A DNA stretch of 53,894 bases from Acidobacteriota bacterium (GTDB lineage: Bacteria; Acidobacteriota; Terriglobia; Acidiferrales; UBA7541), in contig QHZD01000037.1 in the NCBI GenBank assembly GCA_003225315.1, forward strand, positions 1 through 53,894, in the 5' to 3' direction. The notes beneath the pieces were generated by a model. The model did not search any database. It worked only from the letters and a program-made list of their open reading frames with translations, and had not been told where the DNA came from. Shown piece by piece: positions 1 through 9,118 of the stretch. Each line of letters opens with the position of its first letter. Position 1 is the stretch's first letter. Position numbers and translations under genes: made by a program.

Positions 1-345
<345 letters not shown>

Positions 346-490
346 ATCTGGTTGCTTGGCGAAAAAAAATCCCGGGATTTGCATCCCAGGCAGCCTGCCA
401 AGCGAATTGTTGATCGCTCGAATTTACTCAGACCATTGGCGCTCGAAAAGCTCCAATGGTTTCGAACAGATTCTGGCACATCGTATCGGT

Positions 491-502
491 TGTCAAAGAG
501 CG
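491..502 (-). promoter_or_regulatory. rRNA boxA antitermination site
   Basis: On the minus strand this reads CGCTCTTTGACA, a close match to the boxA of rRNA operons (TGCTCTTTxACA). It lies about 150 bases upstream of the 16S 5' end, inside the expected leader. It would load the Nus antitermination complex on the rRNA transcript. Confidence 0.75.
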
Positions 503-544
503 AAGCCCCCCTGTCTTGCAGAAAGGCACATCCACAGCCCAAGA

Positions 545-573
545 AGTATGCCAAGGGTAGAGAACAATGTCAA
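545..573 (-). promoter_or_regulatory. Probable rRNA operon promoter
   Basis: On the minus strand there is a perfect -35 TTGACA (573-568), a 17-base spacer and CATACT (550-545), preceded by TGG so that it resembles an extended -10. Transcription would start near 538, just upstream of boxA. No other gene on this strand would use it. Confidence 0.7.
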
Positions 574-691
574 CAGCAGATTAGCGATATCCACAGGCGT
601 CCACAGAGGGCATTATGTGCTCCGGGGCGTGATACGATGCGCCAAAATCGGGACTCGTGACCCGGACAGCATCGGGGCAGGCCGGTGACTA

Positions 692-2212
692 GTGAGTCGT
701 GCAAGGAAACTATCGTCCACAGGCAAGCGTGGATTTGCCCTTCTTGAGCAACGCATCCTTACTGCTTCGAAGAAGCAGGAGATGTTGCAGCCAGGCGACC
801 GCGTGGGCGTGGCGGTTTCCAGCGGCGCGGATTCCGTCGCTCTGTTGCTCTTGTTGCTGGAGTTGCGAGCGCAGCTGGGTGTCGTGCTCAGCGTAATTCA
901 CTTCAATCACAAACTGCGTGGCAAAGCTTCCGATGCGGATGAGAACTTTGTTGCGCGACTCACCGCGAAACATGGGCTGGAGTTTCACGCCGCTTCCATC
1001 GAGGTAGCCAAGAAGGCGAAAAAGGAGCGGGCCAACCTCGAGGACGCCGCGCGGCGGGCGCGATACGACTATTTTCGTTCACTGGTGGAATCGGGAGTGT
1101 GCAATCGAATCGCTGTGGCACATACGGCCGACGATCAAGCGGAGACTGTGCTCGCACATCTCTTCCGCGGGACAGGGCTCGCGGGGCTTGGCGGGATTCA
1201 TCCGATTTCTGGTCCAGTTGTCCGTCCCTTACTAGGCGTTCGGCGGAATGAGCTCCGGCATTTTCTGCGCGCGCGAAAACAAACATGGCGAGAAGATGCC
1301 ACCAATCGGGACACGAAGAGAATGCGCGCACGAATCAGGAAAAAACTATTGCCGTTGCTTGAGAAACAATTTCAACCGGCAATTGTTAAGCACCTGGCAA
1401 CGCTGGCGGAGCTTGCGCGGGAGGATGAGGCATTTCTGGACGCTTTGGCCGAAGCGCGAACAGTGATGTTGGCTCAAAAAAAGGATGGACAAGTACGAAT
1501 CGCAGTCGATGATTTGTCCCAGCCCTGGAAAAGGGGGGAATTTAACGCAGAGAACACAGAGGACACAGAGTTCGCAGAGAAGAAAAAAGCCCTTAGCACG
1601 CGGATGGTGAGGCGAATCGTGGAGAAGGTCAAGCCGCGCGCGGGCCAATTGGGCGCCAACCATGTTGAAGCGGTGCTCGAACTCGCGCGAAGCGGACAAA
1701 GTGGAAGTTCGATTTCGCTGCCAGGCGGAGTAGAAGTACGAAAGGACCGAGACGCACTTGTGTTTCAGGCTGTAGAAAATGCTGGTGGACGAGCTTTACA
1801 AAGCGCACCGCGGAAATATGAGTACAAGATCGATTTGGCTGAGAGCGATATCGAAGTGCGCGTTGCGGAACTGGGGTGCGTATTCCGCCTCAGGGTGATT
1901 GACTGGCCTCCCGAGAGGGGGGAGACTAGTACAGATGGGGCGGTCTTGGACCGCGACCGGTTGCGTTTCCCGATGGTATTGCGAAACTGGCGGCCCGGAG
2001 ACCGATTGCGTCCCATGGGTCATCGAAGCGCTCACAAGCTGAAGCGTTTACTGAACGAGAGGCACGTCAGCCGGTGGGAGCGTGACGGCTGGCCGGTGCT
2101 CGCGAGTGGCGGCGATCTTGTATGGACTCGCGGCTTTCCTGTGGCCGCCGAATATGCCGCGAATGAAAGGACCCGAGCGGGCATTGTGATCGCCGAGAAA
2201 AAATTTGAGTAG
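692..2212 (+). CDS. tilS: tRNA(Ile)-lysidine synthase TilS
   Basis: TilS converts C34 of the AUA-reading tRNA-Ile to lysidine using ATP, so that AUA is read as Ile rather than Met. The 506-residue protein has the N-type PP-loop at residues 43-48 (SSGADS), the HFNHKLRG segment, HTADDQAETVL and a C-terminal TilS domain with NWRPGDRLRPMG. GTG is taken as the start; no strong Shine-Dalgarno site is visible. It overlaps hpt by eight bases, a coupling common for tilS-hpt. Oddly, residues about 283-300 (NAENTEDTEFAEKK) come from a repetitive DNA element between the N-terminal and C-terminal domains. Confidence 0.95.
   Translation: MSRARKLSSTGKRGFALLEQRILTASKKQEMLQPGDRVGVAVSSGADSVALLLLLLELRAQLGVVLSVIHFNHKLRGKASDADENFVARLTAKHGLEFHAASIEVAKKAKKERANLEDAARRARYDYFRSLVESGVCNRIAVAHTADDQAETVLAHLFRGTGLAGLGGIHPISGPVVRPLLGVRRNELRHFLRARKQTWREDATNRDTKRMRARIRKKLLPLLEKQFQPAIVKHLATLAELAREDEAFLDALAEARTVMLAQKKDGQVRIAVDDLSQPWKRGEFNAENTEDTEFAEKKKALSTRMVRRIVEKVKPRAGQLGANHVEAVLELARSGQSGSSISLPGGVEVRKDRDALVFQAVENAGGRALQSAPRKYEYKIDLAESDIEVRVAELGCVFRLRVIDWPPERGETSTDGAVLDRDRLRFPMVLRNWRPGDRLRPMGHRSAHKLKRLLNERHVSRWERDGWPVLASGGDLVWTRGFPVAAEYAANERTRAGIVIAEKKFE
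1541..1585 (+). repeat. AACGCAGAGAACACAGAGG-type repeat inside tilS
   Basis: This stretch is built of repeated CRCAGAG-like units and is translated in frame as an acidic NAENTEDTE segment. A related copy (16 of 19 bases) overlaps the end of folP at 7336-7358, and a weaker one precedes prs near 35070. Such units are known as dispersed short repeats in bacterial genomes. Confidence 0.6.
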
Positions 2213-2768
2213 CCGAAGGGGGACGGCGTTTTCCGCGGCGCGCATCTCCGCACGCGTGGCAGCCCTGGGGAAAGAGGTTTCACGGGAGTACGCGGGGCGG
2301 CGGTTGGATATAGTCATAACGCTGGATCGCGGTTTTGTTTTTGCTGCGGATTTGATGAGGCACATCAGTGCAACGGTTGTTTGCCATTTCGTCCGCGAAG
2401 AAGTGCGGGACGTCGAGCAAGGCGGGCACACGCGGCGCGAAGTTTTTTTTGGAGCGGGGCCGGAGCTAAAAGGCCGGGACGTGCTGGTGGTTGACGCGGT
2501 GCTGGAGAGCGGCGTGACACAGGATTTTTTGTTGCGACGGCTGGGCGAAAGCAAGCCGCGCTCGATTCGGCTGGCAGTCCTGCTGGATAAGCCGGCGAAG
2601 CGGCGGGTGGCCCTGGAGCCCGATTACTTTGGGTTCCGAACCGCATCTAATGATATGTGGGTTGGCTATGGCCTTGCGGCAGCCAACGGCACGGGGCGCA
2701 ACCTCCGGCAGCTTTCTCCAGGGACGAATGGGATGCACAGGAAAAGCGGACGACAGCGGAAGAAGTAG
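2205..2768 (+). CDS. hpt: Hypoxanthine phosphoribosyltransferase-like protein
   Basis: This is a type I phosphoribosyltransferase of the Hpt family (187 residues), expected to salvage hypoxanthine or guanine with PRPP. The FVFAADLMR segment, the PRPP-loop region (VLVVDAVLESGVT) and the C-terminal VGYGL motif are all recognisable. The TTG start overlaps the tilS stop codon. The gene sits between tilS and ftsH, the classic position of hpt. The PRPP loop is unusual: the usual E-D pair is D-A and the usual D-T-G catalytic segment is E-S-G. Activity or specificity may therefore differ from standard Hpt; the family call itself is firm. Confidence 0.88.
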   Translation: MSSRRGTAFSAARISARVAALGKEVSREYAGRRLDIVITLDRGFVFAADLMRHISATVVCHFVREEVRDVEQGGHTRREVFFGAGPELKGRDVLVVDAVLESGVTQDFLLRRLGESKPRSIRLAVLLDKPAKRRVALEPDYFGFRTASNDMWVGYGLAAANGTGRNLRQLSPGTNGMHRKSGRQRKK

Positions 2769-2816
2769 TGAAGTTTTTATCTTTTGGTTTCGGGTCGCAG
2801 GATTAGTGAGGACAAC

Positions 2817-4763
2817 GTGAATTCTAGTTCCACGGCAAAAACAATTCTCTTTTGGATTTCGATCGTCTTCCTGGGCGTGATGCTCTGGAAGCTGGTGTCC
2901 GCCAATGGGGCGCAGGCGCGCGAGGATGAACCCAGCTACAGCGAGTTCATGCAGAAGGTCGATGCCAGCGACGTCAAAGAAGTAACCATATACCTTTCGC
3001 CGAACAGCTACGAGCTGAAAGGGGAATACGTCCGGCCCGCGAACCGCAAATTCCACACAACCGTATTCAAGGAGGATGCGGCAGGGTTGGCCAAGGCCCT
3101 GCGCGACAAGGGCGTAGCGATCAAAGTAGTAGAAGTGCGCAGCGGTGACTGGGTATTGATTCTTTTGAACGCTGCCCCGCTGATTCTTCTCGTTGGTTTC
3201 TGCTTGTTTCTGATGCGGCAAATGCAGTCGGGCGGAAACAAAGCATTGAGTTTTGGCAAGTCCCGCGCGCGGTTGCTTTCCGCGCAGCAAAAGAAGGCCA
3301 CGTTCAAAGATGTCGCCGGAACGGACGAGGCCAAGGAAGAGTTGCAGGAAATCATCGAGTTCCTCAAAGATCCGCAGAAGTTCCAGAAGCTGGGCGGGCG
3401 GATCCCGAAGGGCGTGCTGCTGGTCGGACCTCCAGGAACGGGCAAAACGTTGCTGGCGCGAGCAATCGCCGGCGAAGCCAACGTTCCCTTCTTCTCCATT
3501 TCCGGTTCAGACTTTGTGGAAATGTTTGTCGGCGTGGGCGCGAGCCGTGTGCGCGATCTCTTTGAGCAGGGCAAGAAGAACGCACCCTGCATCATCTTCA
3601 TTGATGAAATTGACGCCGTTGGGCGGCATCGTGGCGCCGGACTTGGCGGCGGCCACGACGAACGGGAGCAGACGTTGAACGCGTTGCTGGTTGAAATGGA
3701 CGGCTTTGAATCGAACGAAGGCGTGATTTTGATCGCCGCGACAAACCGGCCTGACGTTCTGGACCCGGCGCTGTTGCGGCCGGGGCGCTTCGACCGCCGC
3801 GTAGTGGTAGCGCGCCCCGACGTCAAGGGCCGCGAAGAAATTCTTCGCGTGCACACACGCAAAGTGCCCATCGGCGACGACGTGGACTTGTCCATCATCG
3901 CGCGCGGCACGCCGGGATTCTCCGGCGCGGACCTTGCAAACCTCGTGAATGAAGCGGCCTTGTGGGCCGCGCGCCAGAACCGCAAGTTCGTCATGATGGT
4001 CGACTTCGAGATGTCCAAAGACAAAGTGATGATGGGCGTCGAGCGCCGATCAATGATTCTTTCGGATGAAGAGAAAAAAAACACCGCGTATCACGAGGCC
4101 GGCCACGCACTCGTCGCGGCGATGACCCCGGGCGCCGATCCAGTCCACAAGGTGACGATCATTCCGCGCGGCATGGCTCTCGGGCTCACGATGCAACTTC
4201 CCGAGGACGACAAGCACACCTACACGCGCGAATATTTGGAAGCAATGCTGGCCGTACTGATGGGCGGACGGTCCGCCGAGGAAATTTTCCTCGGCCATAT
4301 CACCACCGGCGCGGGCAACGATATCGAACGCGCCACGGACATCGCGCGCAACATGGTCTGCGAATGGGGCATGAGCGAGCTGGGCCCGCTGGCTTACGGC
4401 AAGAAAGATGAGGCCATTTTCCTTGGCCGAGAAATCGCGCAGCACCGCGATTATTCGGAAGACACCGCCATCCAGATCGACAAGGAAGTGAAACGCATCG
4501 TCAACGGAGGCTACGAGAAGGCCAAAAACATCCTCGGGAAAAACCGGGATATTCTCGAGCGCATCGCACAGGCGTTGCTCGAGCGGGAAGTCATCGACGC
4601 CAACGAAGTGAAGTTGCTGATGGAAGGCAAGCCGCTGCCGGACAAGCCGCGCACGCCTACTCCGCCGCCACAAGCTGCTCCGGGCACTGACCCTAAGGTG
4701 GTGCGTCCGGAGTTGCGGCCGGCGCCGGGATTTACACGCGGCGAAAACCCCGCCAAGGCCTAA
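2817..4763 (+). CDS. ftsH: ATP-dependent zinc metalloprotease FtsH
   Basis: FtsH is a membrane-anchored AAA+ protease that degrades misfolded membrane proteins and short-lived regulators. The 648-residue product has an N-terminal membrane helix, a periplasmic region, a second helix near residue 120, Walker A (GPPGTGKT, about 204), Walker B (IIFIDEID, about 259), the second region of homology (RPGRFDRR) and the zinc site HEAGH (about 426). The GTG at 2817 is preferred over an upstream TTG because GAGGA lies four bases before it and the first helix then starts at once. The C-terminal 40 residues are Pro-rich. A strong terminator follows. Confidence 0.97.
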   Translation: MNSSSTAKTILFWISIVFLGVMLWKLVSANGAQAREDEPSYSEFMQKVDASDVKEVTIYLSPNSYELKGEYVRPANRKFHTTVFKEDAAGLAKALRDKGVAIKVVEVRSGDWVLILLNAAPLILLVGFCLFLMRQMQSGGNKALSFGKSRARLLSAQQKKATFKDVAGTDEAKEELQEIIEFLKDPQKFQKLGGRIPKGVLLVGPPGTGKTLLARAIAGEANVPFFSISGSDFVEMFVGVGASRVRDLFEQGKKNAPCIIFIDEIDAVGRHRGAGLGGGHDEREQTLNALLVEMDGFESNEGVILIAATNRPDVLDPALLRPGRFDRRVVVARPDVKGREEILRVHTRKVPIGDDVDLSIIARGTPGFSGADLANLVNEAALWAARQNRKFVMMVDFEMSKDKVMMGVERRSMILSDEEKKNTAYHEAGHALVAAMTPGADPVHKVTIIPRGMALGLTMQLPEDDKHTYTREYLEAMLAVLMGGRSAEEIFLGHITTGAGNDIERATDIARNMVCEWGMSELGPLAYGKKDEAIFLGREIAQHRDYSEDTAIQIDKEVKRIVNGGYEKAKNILGKNRDILERIAQALLEREVIDANEVKLLMEGKPLPDKPRTPTPPPQAAPGTDPKVVRPELRPAPGFTRGENPAKA

Positions 4764-4789
4764 CATCTCAACCGTATTATAGGCATCAC

Positions 4790-4824
4790 GGGGCACCCGC
4801 CCTAGTGGGTGCCCCTACTTTTTT
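4790..4824 (+). terminator. Intrinsic terminator after ftsH
   Basis: GGGGCACCC (4790-4798) pairs perfectly with GGGTGCCCC (4807-4815) across an eight-base loop, followed by TAC and six T. It closes the tilS-hpt-ftsH unit. The GTAGGGGCACCC-type sequence also resembles dispersed palindromes elsewhere in the window. Confidence 0.85.
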
Positions 4825-4849
4825 GTCCCGAAGGAGTACAATACGCCCT

Positions 4850-5158
4850 ATGGGAAACCGCAACAGCGAAAACCTCTACGTCACCTGCCCGTGCTGCCAG
4901 GCAAAGCTGGTGATTGATCCGGTTTTTGGCGCGGTTCTGTCTCACGAAGCGCACGTAAGACCTGGTCCCGATGTGGACCTGACGAAGGCTTCGAGCATCC
5001 TTGAAGAGCAGAAGCGCCAACGCGAAGACAAGTTCGCGGATTCCTTCTTCCAGGAAACGCACAAGGAAGACATCCTGGCGAAAAAGTTTGAAGAGGCCAT
5101 GAAGAAAGCCAAGGATGCCCCTGCTGGCAAGCCGATTCGCGATTTTGACTTGGACTAA
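4850..5158 (+). CDS. Small Cys-motif protein of unknown function
   Basis: This 102-residue protein begins with a short segment containing CPCC (about residues 12-15), which could be half of a zinc ribbon or a redox motif. A charged, probably helical middle (EEQKRQREDKFAD) and an acidic C-terminus follow. I do not recognise a family. The ATG is preceded by TACAAT ending seven bases upstream, which looks like a -10 box for a leaderless transcript; an AAGGAG lies 13 bases upstream, too far for a normal ribosome site. It stands alone between the ftsH terminator and a long leader. Confidence 0.7.
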   Translation: MGNRNSENLYVTCPCCQAKLVIDPVFGAVLSHEAHVRPGPDVDLTKASSILEEQKRQREDKFADSFFQETHKEDILAKKFEEAMKKAKDAPAGKPIRDFDLD

Positions 5159-5204
5159 CCTAACGCTTCTCGTTTTTCCATTTCATGGAATTCACTATTT
5201 GGAT

Positions 5205-5457
5205 TTGACGCCGGACTTGGTTCTATCTATCCTGGTGCTGTTCTCGATATCGAAGGATTTCTTTGTCCCACATTCGCCAACTCTGCTCCCGAGTAGCATT
5301 CAGCTCTTCGTGTTGTTCTCATTTCATGCGAGTCGGCGCGTGGAGGCTGATGGCATAGAACGAGGTTTCTAAGTTCTTCTCAGACGGCCACCGTCAGATT
5401 TGCATCTGGCAGGGGCCGTTTCTGTTTTCACGAGACATCTGGTTCAGGAGAATCCAT
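5205..5457 (+). promoter_or_regulatory. Promoter and long structured leader
   Basis: TTGACG (5205-5210), a 17-base spacer and TATCCT (5228-5233) form a plausible promoter, giving a leader of about 218 bases before the GTG at 5458. Near its end ACGGCC (5384-5389) can pair with GGCCGT (5414-5419), enclosing a CAGAT/ATCTG stem and followed by TTTCTGTTTTC, which is terminator-like. The same GACGG can instead pair with CCGTC at 5391-5395. This arrangement is what transcription attenuation would need. It matches no riboswitch class that I recognise. Confidence 0.4.
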
Positions 5458-6411
5458 GTGAAACTCGCCGTAAGAATAATCACTTTGACCTGCGCGGCCC
5501 TACTTCTGGCCGCAAAAGCGTGGCCGGATCAACATCGGCCGGAGAAACTGGAATCAACGTCCGGTTCAGCAGGAGGAAGTGGCGGCGATTGCTACGCTGC
5601 TCAAGACGAGGCCTCCCCACAGAACTCCCCAGAGACGGAAAAAAAGAAAGGACGTAGTCTTTTTCGCTCTTGGTTCCATATGGCCACGGAAACACAGGCC
5701 AACCAGCCGGACTGGCTTTCGCCTTTGGCCACTACGTCCGGCCGGCTGAAGCAGGAGCTTCGCTACGATATCTGGGACCAACCCTCAACTCTAGGGAATA
5801 GAACTTTCCAGTTTGGGGGCGGCAAGGGATTTGAGTTCATCACCAGTTCGCGAACCCAGATCTTGGCTGGTATACCCTCGTACACGCTTCACTCTCCCAA
5901 TGGCGCACCTAGTGGATTTGGGGATTTGCCGCTGATGCTGAAATTCCGTATTGGTTCGGCTGGACGGGGAGAGGGCAATTATTTGCTGACGTTTATTCTT
6001 GGCGCTACGGCTCCCACGGGGTCCTCCCGGTATGGTGCAGGCGACGCGGTGCTGACGCCGACGCTCGCGGTCGGCAAGGGCTGGGGGAGATTCGACGTTC
6101 AGTCGACGTTTGGAGCGAACTTGCCAACAGGGAAAACGGCAAAGCTGGGCCGCCAGCTTCAGTGGAACACGGCCTTCCAGTACCAGGCAGCCTGGAAGCT
6201 TTGGCCAGAACTGGAGGTGAACTCCACGCTCTACAAGGCAGGGCCTAACGCCGGCAACAAACTGGTCTTCCTGACGCCGGGACTGGGGTTTGGACGAGTG
6301 CGCCTGCGGAAGGCATTTCGGTTCTCTTTAGCAGCGGGCTTGCAAATTGCGGTCACGAGATTCCATACCTACGATCACCGGTGGGTGTTCTCGGAGAGAA
6401 TTTCGTTCTAA
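5458..6411 (+). CDS. Outer-membrane beta-barrel protein, transporter-like
   Basis: The 317-residue product has a signal peptide (LTCAALLLAAKAW) and then alternating aromatic/polar strands ending in an aromatic residue (VFSERISF), the mark of an outer-membrane barrel recognised by the Bam complex. The FGDLPLMLKFRI and ATAPTGSS segments resemble the MetA-pathway/phenol-degradation barrel family (PF13557), whose members are thought to move small molecules. Start GTG 5458 has AGGAG seven bases upstream. Residues 33-60 are low complexity (SGSAGGSGG). The substrate is unknown. Confidence 0.7.
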   Translation: MKLAVRIITLTCAALLLAAKAWPDQHRPEKLESTSGSAGGSGGDCYAAQDEASPQNSPETEKKKGRSLFRSWFHMATETQANQPDWLSPLATTSGRLKQELRYDIWDQPSTLGNRTFQFGGGKGFEFITSSRTQILAGIPSYTLHSPNGAPSGFGDLPLMLKFRIGSAGRGEGNYLLTFILGATAPTGSSRYGAGDAVLTPTLAVGKGWGRFDVQSTFGANLPTGKTAKLGRQLQWNTAFQYQAAWKLWPELEVNSTLYKAGPNAGNKLVFLTPGLGFGRVRLRKAFRFSLAAGLQIAVTRFHTYDHRWVFSERISF

Positions 6412-6451
6412 GCGGCAGGAAAGGAACCTGCGCTACACTCCTGTTGCGCAT

Positions 6452-7339
6452 ATGATTCCACGCCGAAGAGTTTTCCGGCTTAGGCTGCCATCGCGCATTC
6501 TCGAGCTTGGCCAACGCACGCTTGTCATGGGCGTGTTGAACGTCACGCCGGACAGCTTCTCCGATGGCGGCAAATTCTTGGAACCCGAGAGCGCGATTGA
6601 ACGCGCCTTTGCAATTGAGTGCGCAGGCGCCGATATCCTCGACATCGGCGGTGAATCGACGCGGCCAGGCTCCGTCGAAACACCGGCCAGCGAGGAACTG
6701 GACCGCATTCTTCCCATTCTTGAAGCGCTTCGCGGGCGCCTCAAAATTCCTGTTTCCGTGGACACGCGCCGGGCCAGCGTCGCCGAGATTGCACTCCGCG
6801 CGGGTGCGGAACTTCTCAATGACGTCTCCGGATTGAAAAACGATCCAAAGATTGCCGAAGTGGCCGCGCGCCACCGCGTGCCGCTGATCCTGATGCACAT
6901 GCGCGGAGAGCCGCGAACGATGCAGTCAGGAGGATTTGCGCGGGATGTAACGCAAGATGTCTTGCACGGGTTGCGCAAATCCGTGGCAGTCGCGCGCAAG
7001 GCTGGCGTGGCGAAATCACAGATTATCCTCGATCCTGGGATCGGCTTCGGCAAGAGCTTCGCTCAGAATTACGAAATACTGCAAAAGCTCCCGCAACTCG
7101 CGAAGCTCGGTTATCCGCTGCTGGTAGGGACTTCGCGCAAAGGTTTTCTTGGCGCGACCTTGGTCCGGGACGGCAGGCCAGCGCCACCGGAAGAGCGCAT
7201 CTGGGGAACCGCCGCAACGGTTACGGCGAGCATTTTGAACGGGGCGCACCTTGTGCGCGTACATGACGTGGAGGAAATGGTACAGGTCGCAAGCGTCGCT
7301 GATTGCGTTGTCGATCTGAAACGTGGACCGAAGAACTGA
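6452..7339 (+). CDS. folP: Dihydropteroate synthase
   Basis: FolP condenses 4-aminobenzoate with dihydropterin pyrophosphate in folate synthesis and is the target of sulfonamides. All core motifs are present: GVLNVTPDSFSDGG, DIGGESTRPG, VSVDTRRA, LNDVSG, DPGIGFGKS and GTSRKGF. ATG 6452 is chosen because it gives a usual N-terminus (295 residues); a longer frame upstream would run into the previous gene. A TACACT box 12 bases before the ATG may be its -10. The final codons overlap a copy of the AACGCNGAGAAC repeat. Confidence 0.95.
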   Translation: MIPRRRVFRLRLPSRILELGQRTLVMGVLNVTPDSFSDGGKFLEPESAIERAFAIECAGADILDIGGESTRPGSVETPASEELDRILPILEALRGRLKIPVSVDTRRASVAEIALRAGAELLNDVSGLKNDPKIAEVAARHRVPLILMHMRGEPRTMQSGGFARDVTQDVLHGLRKSVAVARKAGVAKSQIILDPGIGFGKSFAQNYEILQKLPQLAKLGYPLLVGTSRKGFLGATLVRDGRPAPPEERIWGTAATVTASILNGAHLVRVHDVEEMVQVASVADCVVDLKRGPKN

Positions 7340-7386
7340 ACGCGGAGAACCCTGAGGGAAGAATGTCATCAACGAGCCTCCTTCGG

Positions 7387-7392
7387 TATAAT
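7387..7392 (+). promoter_or_regulatory. Perfect -10 box before the M28 peptidase gene
   Basis: TATAAT lies 60 bases upstream of the ATG at 7453. No good -35 is present at 17 bases; TGTCAT at 7364-7369 is the nearest. It separates transcription of the peptidase from folP. Confidence 0.45.
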
Positions 7393-7452
7393 CCGCTCTG
7401 CAACCGAAACACAAAACTTCGCCCAGAAATTTCAGGAAAAGAGAACCAACTC

Positions 7453-9024
7453 ATGCTGCGCCGCACGATTTTTCTTATTTCTTTGCTTTTTTGCCTTTTC
7501 GCCTCCATAGCGCCGTTGCAACCCCAGATCCCCCCGGCGAAGCAGAATCCGCTGATCCCGGGGCAAGGCGCCAAGGGAACGGCTGGTTGCTCGACGACGG
7601 AAGCGTCGTCGTGTACAGAGGCCGCAGCAAAGATTCTGCCGATTGTAATGGGATCGTCGCCCCTGGAGGAGAATCTGCGGCGGCTGACGGACGAAATCGG
7701 TGGCCGTGTAACTGGGTCGCCGGAAATGGCCAAAGCCGTGGAGTGGGGAGTTGGAGCGTTTCGCGCGGCGGGAGTGGATGTTCACACGGAGAAGTACACG
7801 CTGCAAGTGGCCTGGAGCGAAGGCGACACGCGGCTCGAATTGCTAGAGCCGGTGAGATTTCCCGTGCGACTGAAAGCGACAGGGTGGTCGCCGGCGACAC
7901 CGGCGCGAGGAATTGAGGCGAACATCGTCGACGTGGGATACGGCAGCGAGGACGATTTCGTGAAAGCAGGCGGACTAGTCAAGGGCGCGATTTTGCTGGT
8001 TCATAGCGACATTGGTTCGACTTGGGCCGATCTCTTCAACGAATACCTGCGCCCACCGTTGATCATCGGGCATGCCCTTAAGGATGGGGCGAAAGCAATT
8101 CTATGGATGGGCGCGCGGGAACGGCTGCTGCTCTATCGCCATACGAATTCGCTTGCCGGCGAGATCGATAAGATTCCGCAAGCAGTCGTGGCGCGCGAAA
8201 ATGCGATGCAGCTTGCGCGGACCGTCGCCGCTTATCCAGGGAAAGTGCGAGTGCACTTTGACATGCCCAACAAGATTGGCAAACCGATGGAGCAGGAAAA
8301 CGTTGTGGGCGAGATCCGAGGCTATGAGAAGCCGGACGAAGTTGTCATCCTTGGCGCGCATCTGGACTCCTGGGAATTAGGCACCGGGGCGCTCGACAAT
8401 GGCTGCAACGCGGCGCTAGTGATTGAAGCGGCCCGAGCGATCAAGGCGACGGGGCTTCTGCCGCGGCGCACGATTCGTTTTGTGCTCTTCAGCGGCGAGG
8501 AACAAGGAACGATCGGCTCATTTGAATACGTGAAGGCACACGACGCCGAGCTCGACAAGATTCGCGCCATGATCACGTTTGATGCCGGCATCGGCCGCGT
8601 TACCGGTTATTCGCTAGGAGGGCGCCGTGACATTGAAGCAGGCGTGCGCGAAATCCTCAAACCGCTGGAGTCCTGGGGCGCGAACAATCACACCTATGAC
8701 GCTTCCTTCGGCACGGACAATTTTGATTTTATGCTGGAGGGCGTTCCCACGCTGGTAGCAAATCAGGAAGAGGCCAACTACCTGCCGAATTACCACGCCG
8801 CTTCGGACACGCTGGACAAAGTCGATATGCGCGAGCTGAAGCTGCACACCGTGCTCGCCGCGCTGACCGCCTGGGGCATCGCCAACCGCGCCGAAACGCT
8901 CGGCAAGCGCTTGTCCCGCACAGAGCTTGATGTTCTCGTCAAAGAAACCGGACTCGACCAGCAGCTCAAATTGCTTGGATATTGGAATGCCTGGCAAAGT
9001 GGCGCGCGCGGACGCAAGCCATAG
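7453..9024 (+). CDS. Secreted M28-family zinc peptidase
   Basis: This 523-residue protein has a signal peptide, a PA-like insert in its first half and a C-terminal M28 aminopeptidase domain. The di-zinc ligands are visible: H and D in LGAHLDSWELG, D in GALDNGCN, the EE pair in FSGEEQG, a D in MITFDAG and H in NYHAASDTLD. Such enzymes trim amino-terminal residues from peptides outside the cytoplasm. An unusual Cys-containing stretch (GCSTTEASSC) follows the signal peptide. A -10 box precedes it, so it is probably a single-gene unit. Confidence 0.92.
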   Translation: MLRRTIFLISLLFCLFASIAPLQPQIPPAKQNPLIPGQGAKGTAGCSTTEASSCTEAAAKILPIVMGSSPLEENLRRLTDEIGGRVTGSPEMAKAVEWGVGAFRAAGVDVHTEKYTLQVAWSEGDTRLELLEPVRFPVRLKATGWSPATPARGIEANIVDVGYGSEDDFVKAGGLVKGAILLVHSDIGSTWADLFNEYLRPPLIIGHALKDGAKAILWMGARERLLLYRHTNSLAGEIDKIPQAVVARENAMQLARTVAAYPGKVRVHFDMPNKIGKPMEQENVVGEIRGYEKPDEVVILGAHLDSWELGTGALDNGCNAALVIEAARAIKATGLLPRRTIRFVLFSGEEQGTIGSFEYVKAHDAELDKIRAMITFDAGIGRVTGYSLGGRRDIEAGVREILKPLESWGANNHTYDASFGTDNFDFMLEGVPTLVANQEEANYLPNYHAASDTLDKVDMRELKLHTVLAALTAWGIANRAETLGKRLSRTELDVLVKETGLDQQLKLLGYWNAWQSGARGRKP

Positions 9025-9118
9025 ACTCGCCATCTCGTTCTTGCTTTGGATTTACGTGACGGGCATCTCTTTGGGCGCATCGCACATATCGCGGAGCCCT
9101 TCCCGGTATACTGATAGT

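Noticed and set aside
525-725. Replication origin
   Set aside because: The DnaA-like sites are weak, no AT-rich unwinding region is present and dnaA/dnaN are not adjacent.
3008-4084. Long minus-strand frame opposite ftsH (358 codons)
   Set aside because: It is a shadow of the GC-rich ftsH frame with Ser/Arg-rich composition and no motif.
4050-4796. 248-codon minus-strand frame opposite the end of ftsH
   Set aside because: It runs through the ftsH terminator and has no promoter, ribosome site or recognisable domain.
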